Below the pieces are notes generated by a model. That model did not search any database. It was not told the origin of the DNA and saw only the letters and a program-made list of their open reading frames with translations. The translations under genes were made by a program, and so were the position numbers. From Streptomyces atroolivaceus (GTDB lineage: Bacteria > Actinomycetota > Actinomycetes > Streptomycetales > Streptomycetaceae): a DNA stretch of 64,000 nt. Positions 61,106 through 64,000 of this stretch are shown here, piece after piece (within the stretch, counting starts at the first letter, position 1; each line of letters begins with the position of its first letter). The stretch spans positions 682,001-746,000 of the forward strand of contig NZ_JNXG01000002.1 in the NCBI RefSeq assembly GCF_000717025.1, in the 5' to 3' direction.

Positions 61106-62284
61106 TCACGCGTGACCGCCCACGGTCACCTTTCCCACCGTCAGCTCAGGGGTCCCCTCCAGCGCCTTGCCGAGCCCTTCCACCTGCTCCTCCAGCGCCC
61201 GGGTCCGCCCCGCGTCGAGAGGCTGCAGCGGCTCCACGGTCACCGCGATCCGCTTCCCCGACCGGCGCTGGTGCCACACGCCCGCGACCGCCCCGTCCAC
61301 CAGCAGCACGGGGAAGTTGCCCGCCTGGCCGCCGGCCAGCGCGCGCTCGTAGGCCGCGCCGTGGAAGAGCCGCTCACGGGGCCGGGAGGCGATGGCGAAC
61401 GCGTCGAAGTAGGGGAGCAGCCGCACACCTCGCGGCGCCCCCGACGGGAACCGGGTGTCGCCCGCCGCCACCCAGGCCGCCCCGCAGTCCTCGAACGTCA
61501 CCTCCTCGATCTCGCCGGCCCCGGCCAGGTCCTCGAAGAGCCGCCCGGCCCAGCCGCGCGGCGCCGAGAGCCACTGGGCGAAGTGGACCGGCGTGGCGGG
61601 CCCGTACGCCCTCAGGTAGCGCCGGACGAGTGCGGCTGTCGCCTCGGGGCCGGGCATCGGCACGGTTCCCGGACTGGTGTACGTGGCCTTCCTGCCCCGG
61701 TTAGGCCCGTAGCACAGGGCGCCCCGGTGACCGGCCAGATGCAGCACCTGGCGCCAGCGGGGCCACATCCCCTGGAACGCGGGCATCACAAGGTCACCCG
61801 CCCAGGGGCCGGTGCGGCCGATCACCTCGTCGGAGAGCTCGTCGATCGTGAGCTCGGCACCCGCGAGCGCGTCGGCCACCGCGGCCACGACCGCTTCCAC
61901 CTGGTCCGGCGTCATCCGTGCGGCCTTGGGGAACGGGCTGCTGCCCGCCGGCACGGCCGACAGGGCGCCGGTCCACATGGCCAGCTCCCCGGCGGGCAGC
62001 AGGTGCACGGTGCCGCGCGGGCCGAACGTCTTGACGAGGGTTCGGTCGGTCCACAGCGCCGTACGCACATCTGTACGTGTCACCCCCGGCGCGCGGAGGG
62101 CGACCGAGAGCTCGGCGGCGGACAGCACCTGGGCGTGTGCCCCGAGCATCGCGGCGACACCACCGGTGACGTCATGGGCGGCGTGACCCGCGGCTGCGGC
62201 ACTTCCGGAGAGGGACTGCCGGTCCAGCCGCCGGGCGTTCGCCTCGGACCAGCTCACGGTCGTGCTGCGGGATCGTGTCGTCAT
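61106..62284 (-). CDS. Winged-helix DNA-binding protein of the AlkZ/HTH_42 family
   Basis: A 392-aa protein with the repeated winged-helix architecture of AlkZ-type DNA glycosylases (unhooking of cross-links). Landmarks: SWSEANARRLDRQSLSG at the start, GAHAQVLSAAELSVALR in the catalytic-loop region, KTFGPRGTVHLLPAGEL and the C-terminal FDAFAIASRPRERLF. Where AlkZ has a QxQ pair this one reads HAQ, so activity may differ. ATG 62284 is 15 bases from a 15-bp-arm perfect inverted repeat. Confidence 0.85.
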   Translation of the reverse strand: MTTRSRSTTVSWSEANARRLDRQSLSGSAAAAGHAAHDVTGGVAAMLGAHAQVLSAAELSVALRAPGVTRTDVRTALWTDRTLVKTFGPRGTVHLLPAGELAMWTGALSAVPAGSSPFPKAARMTPDQVEAVVAAVADALAGAELTIDELSDEVIGRTGPWAGDLVMPAFQGMWPRWRQVLHLAGHRGALCYGPNRGRKATYTSPGTVPMPGPEATAALVRRYLRAYGPATPVHFAQWLSAPRGWAGRLFEDLAGAGEIEEVTFEDCGAAWVAAGDTRFPSGAPRGVRLLPYFDAFAIASRPRERLFHGAAYERALAGGQAGNFPVLLVDGAVAGVWHQRRSGKRIAVTVEPLQPLDAGRTRALEEQVEGLGKALEGTPELTVGKVTVGGHA

Positions 62285-62298
62285 GGGCCGAATCTAGG

Positions 62299-62331
62299 CC
62301 TCATGCAGGACAGAAACTGTCCTGCATGAGG
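62299..62331. promoter_or_regulatory. Perfect 15-bp inverted repeat upstream of the AlkZ-like gene
   Basis: CCTCATGCAGGACAG, AAA, then its exact reverse complement CTGTCCTGCATGAGG. It lies 15 bases before the ATG, where it could be an operator or a 5' hairpin; there is no T-tract. Confidence 0.8.
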
Positions 62332-62395
62332 TGCCCGGTGCGGGCGGAGCGGTGCCCCGGACGTGCCCGCAGCGCAGTCCGGCGAATTCGGAGAG

Positions 62396-62401
62396 TAATT
62401 A
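62396..62401 (+). promoter_or_regulatory. Predicted -10 of the 6C RNA
   Basis: TAATTA in an otherwise GC-rich region, about 8 bases before the likely RNA 5' end. The -35 element is not obvious. Confidence 0.4.
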
Positions 62402-62406
62402 TTCCG

Positions 62407-62500
62407 TGGCGTGGCACCCACCATCACTTACGAAGGGTTATGGTGGAAACCCCCCCTCGGGCCGGTCCGTAACCCCCCCCACGGACCGGCCCGTTTTTTG
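62407..62500 (+). ncRNA. 6C-type small RNA
   Basis: Two hairpins each followed by, or looped with, runs of six or more cytosines define the actinobacterial 6C RNA. Stem 1 is CCACCAT (62418-62424) with ATGGTGG (62440-62446), followed by AAA and seven C. Stem 2 is the 12-bp GGGCCGGTCCGT / ACGGACCGGCCC (62459-62470 and 62481-62492), with a loop of AA and eight C, then GTTTTTT as an intrinsic terminator. Boundaries are approximate; the mycobacterial homologue regulates growth-related mRNAs. Confidence 0.85.
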
Positions 62501-62605
62501 TGCCCGGACGATGTTCCTGACATGCGGCCCGTGTGCGGCACGGGCGGTTGCTCCGTGTCCGGTCCCGGAAACGGACACGAACCGGGCGGCGACAGGGCGG
62601 CGGTG

Positions 62606-63643
62606 TCAGCCCCGGTCAGCCCAGATGTTGGTGCGCGCGGTGTCCACGGCGAAGGTGTCGATCTCCTTCAGTTCGGCGGCCGTCAGCGCGGGGGCGGCGA
62701 GCGCGGCCACGTTCTCCTCCAGCTGCCGCACGCTCGACGCCCCGATCAGGGCCGAGGTCATACGGCTGTCGCGCAGGACCCAGTTGAGCGCCAGCTGCGC
62801 GAGGGACTGCCCCCGGCCCCGCGCGATGTCGTTCAGCCCGCGCAGCCGCCGCACCATCTCGTCGGACAGCAGATCCGGGTCCAGGGACTTGCCCTGGCTG
62901 GCCCGCGAACCCTCGGGGATGCCCGCCAGGTACTTGCCGGTGAGCAGCCCCTGGGCGAGCGGCGCGAAGGAGATGCAGCCCATGCCGGCCGTCTCCAGGG
63001 TGTCCAGCAGCCCGTCGCCCTCGATCCAGCGGTTGACCATCGAGTAGGACGGCTGGTGGATCAGCGCGGGTACGCCCATGTCCTGGAGGATCCGCGCCGC
63101 CTCGGCGGTCTGCGCCGCGTTGTAGGAGGACACGCCCGCGTACAGCGCCTTGCCCCGGTTCACGGCGGAGGCGAGCGCACCCATCGTCTCCTCGAGCGGG
63201 GTGGCGGGGTCGAAGCGGTGGGAGTAGAAGATGTCGACGTGATCGAGGCCCGTCCGCCGCAGGGAGGCGTCGAGCGAGGACAGCAGGTACTTACGGGATC
63301 CCCACTCGCCGTACGGGCCGGGGTGCATCCGGTAGCCGGCCTTGGTGGAGACGACGATCTCGTCCCTGTACGGGGCGAAGTCCTGGCGGAAGAGCTTGCC
63401 GAAGTTCAGTTCGGCGGAGCCCGGGGGCGGGCCGTAGTTGTTGGCGAGGTCGAAGTGGGTCACGCCGAGATCGAAGGCGCGGCGCAGGATCGCCCGCTGG
63501 GAACCCAGGGCGCGGTCGTCGCCGAAGTTGTGCCAGAGACCGAGCGAGACGGCCGGCAGCCTGAGCCCGCTGCGGCCGGTCCGGCGGTATTCCATGGAGT
63601 CGTAACGCGACTCGTCGGCGAGGTAGGAGAGGGAATCAGTCAC
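62606..63643 (-). CDS. Aldo/keto reductase (YghZ/MgrA-like)
   Basis: A 345-aa NADPH-dependent TIM-barrel reductase. The catalytic tetrad region includes FDLANNYGPPPGSAE (Asp and Tyr), STKAGYRMHPG with the Lys, and FYSHRFDP with the His. The cofactor segment is SALIGASSVRQLEEN. The YGPPPGSAE form is typical of the L-glyceraldehyde-3-phosphate reductase group. GTG 63641-63643 follows AAGGAG. It is divergent from uppS across about 200 bases. Confidence 0.92.
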   Translation of the reverse strand: MTDSLSYLADESRYDSMEYRRTGRSGLRLPAVSLGLWHNFGDDRALGSQRAILRRAFDLGVTHFDLANNYGPPPGSAELNFGKLFRQDFAPYRDEIVVSTKAGYRMHPGPYGEWGSRKYLLSSLDASLRRTGLDHVDIFYSHRFDPATPLEETMGALASAVNRGKALYAGVSSYNAAQTAEAARILQDMGVPALIHQPSYSMVNRWIEGDGLLDTLETAGMGCISFAPLAQGLLTGKYLAGIPEGSRASQGKSLDPDLLSDEMVRRLRGLNDIARGRGQSLAQLALNWVLRDSRMTSALIGASSVRQLEENVAALAAPALTAAELKEIDTFAVDTARTNIWADRG

Positions 63644-63850
63644 GTTTCACTCCTTATCACGGAGTTGTGACAGACCGGGTTGGGCCCCTGTGACCCGTCC
63701 GCAGTAATGTGGCGGCTTCGGGACATGCCGGTCCGCGGCGCGAAAGCGCGGTGCGCGGACCGCACGGCGATCCCCCGGGGGGCGGCCCCGGACCCCCGGC
63801 GAGGGGGAGGGCGGGCCTCGGGCCCGTACGGAACCGAGAGGGTGAACTCA

Positions 63851-64000
63851 GTGAACTTGCGCGACCTGGTGTACGGGCTCTACGCACGCCGGGTGGAAGG
63901 CCGCCTGGATCACGACCAGGTGCCCAAGCACATCGGAGTCATCCTCGACGGCAACCGGCGGTGGGCGAAGGCATCCGGCGGCTCGGCCGTGCAGGGACAC
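63851..64000 (+). CDS. uppS: Isoprenyl (undecaprenyl) transferase, N-terminus only
   Basis: The first 50 codons before the right edge. The protein starts MNLRDLVYGLYARRVEGRLD and contains the cis-prenyltransferase signature HIGVILDGNRRWAK, with the catalytic Asp. It would condense isopentenyl diphosphate into the lipid carrier of wall synthesis. GTG 63851 is preferred over the in-frame GTG 63842 because GAGAGGG lies about nine bases before it. The remainder of the gene is outside the window. Confidence 0.9.
   Translation, partial: MNLRDLVYGLYARRVEGRLDHDQVPKHIGVILDGNRRWAKASGGSAVQGH

Larger units (their letters stand above)
62285..62605. other. Intergenic region holding an inverted repeat and 6C RNA
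   Basis: 321 bases between the AlkZ-like start and the aldo/keto reductase stop. They contain the 15-bp inverted repeat and the 6C-type RNA; the last 100 bases (62506-62605) show no clear feature. Confidence 0.6.

Overview
The window is high-GC actinobacterial DNA, almost certainly from a Streptomyces. It encodes mycothiol S-conjugate amidase, a GTP-dependent PEP carboxykinase, GTG/TTG starts behind GGAGG-type ribosome sites, leaderless-looking promoters, a DasR-type (dre) site before a chitinase, a bldA-type TTA codon and a 6C-type small RNA. No integrase, transposase, tRNA, rRNA or CRISPR array was seen.

Layout. 1-22.5 kb is housekeeping: a truncated membrane-anchored protein, metB, a DUF1059 protein, a MarR regulator, threonine dehydratase, a DrrAB-type ABC exporter, greA, a DUF4307 protein, mca, a large STAND ATPase with TPR-like repeats, an internally deleted Uma2-like gene, a YyaL-type thioredoxin-domain protein, a hemolysin III family protein, pckG, a secreted propeller/Ig protein, an SCO4983-type protein, an AlaA-type aminotransferase and an arylamine N-acetyltransferase. 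22.7-24.5 kb is a divergent TetR / siderophore-interacting protein pair with two matching operators. 24.5-31.5 kb looks like an N-acyl-D-amino-acid catabolic cluster (deacylase, D-serine/D-threonine dehydratase, PfkB kinase, IclR regulator, RidA, GntP/DsdX permease). 31.6-37.0 kb has a membrane Ser/Thr kinase, a divergent Nramp-like carrier and a GH18 chitinase.

37.7-59.6 kb is the most interesting part. It is a Tad/Flp type IVb pilus locus: zinc-ribbon protein, CpaB, TadZ/CpaE, two TadE-like pseudopilins, TadA, TadB, TadC, a histidine kinase and NarL-type response regulator, Flp pilin, TadG-like protein, lipoprotein and OmpA-domain protein. It continues into accessory genes: a minus-strand multi-TM protein with an internal pilin-type signal, a protein with a Flp-like prepilin signal fused to a Hint pretoxin domain and a C-terminal toxin-like domain followed by a coupled candidate immunity gene, a TTA-containing gene, a lipoprotein and the prepilin peptidase. 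Six of these transcription units share one promoter design: two GGGCCC boxes 2 bp apart, then exactly 24 bp (23 in one case), then a TANNNT -10 hexamer. This ties the pilin, the pilin-toxin, the pilin-like membrane protein and the peptidase into one apparent regulon, for which the embedded two-component system is the obvious candidate regulator. My working hypothesis is a pilin-linked polymorphic toxin system deployed through, or processed by, the Tad machinery.

59.7-64 kb returns to ordinary genes: a methyltransferase, a small conserved protein, an AlkZ-like winged-helix protein with a striking 15-bp inverted repeat, the 6C RNA, an aldo/keto reductase and the start of uppS at the right edge.
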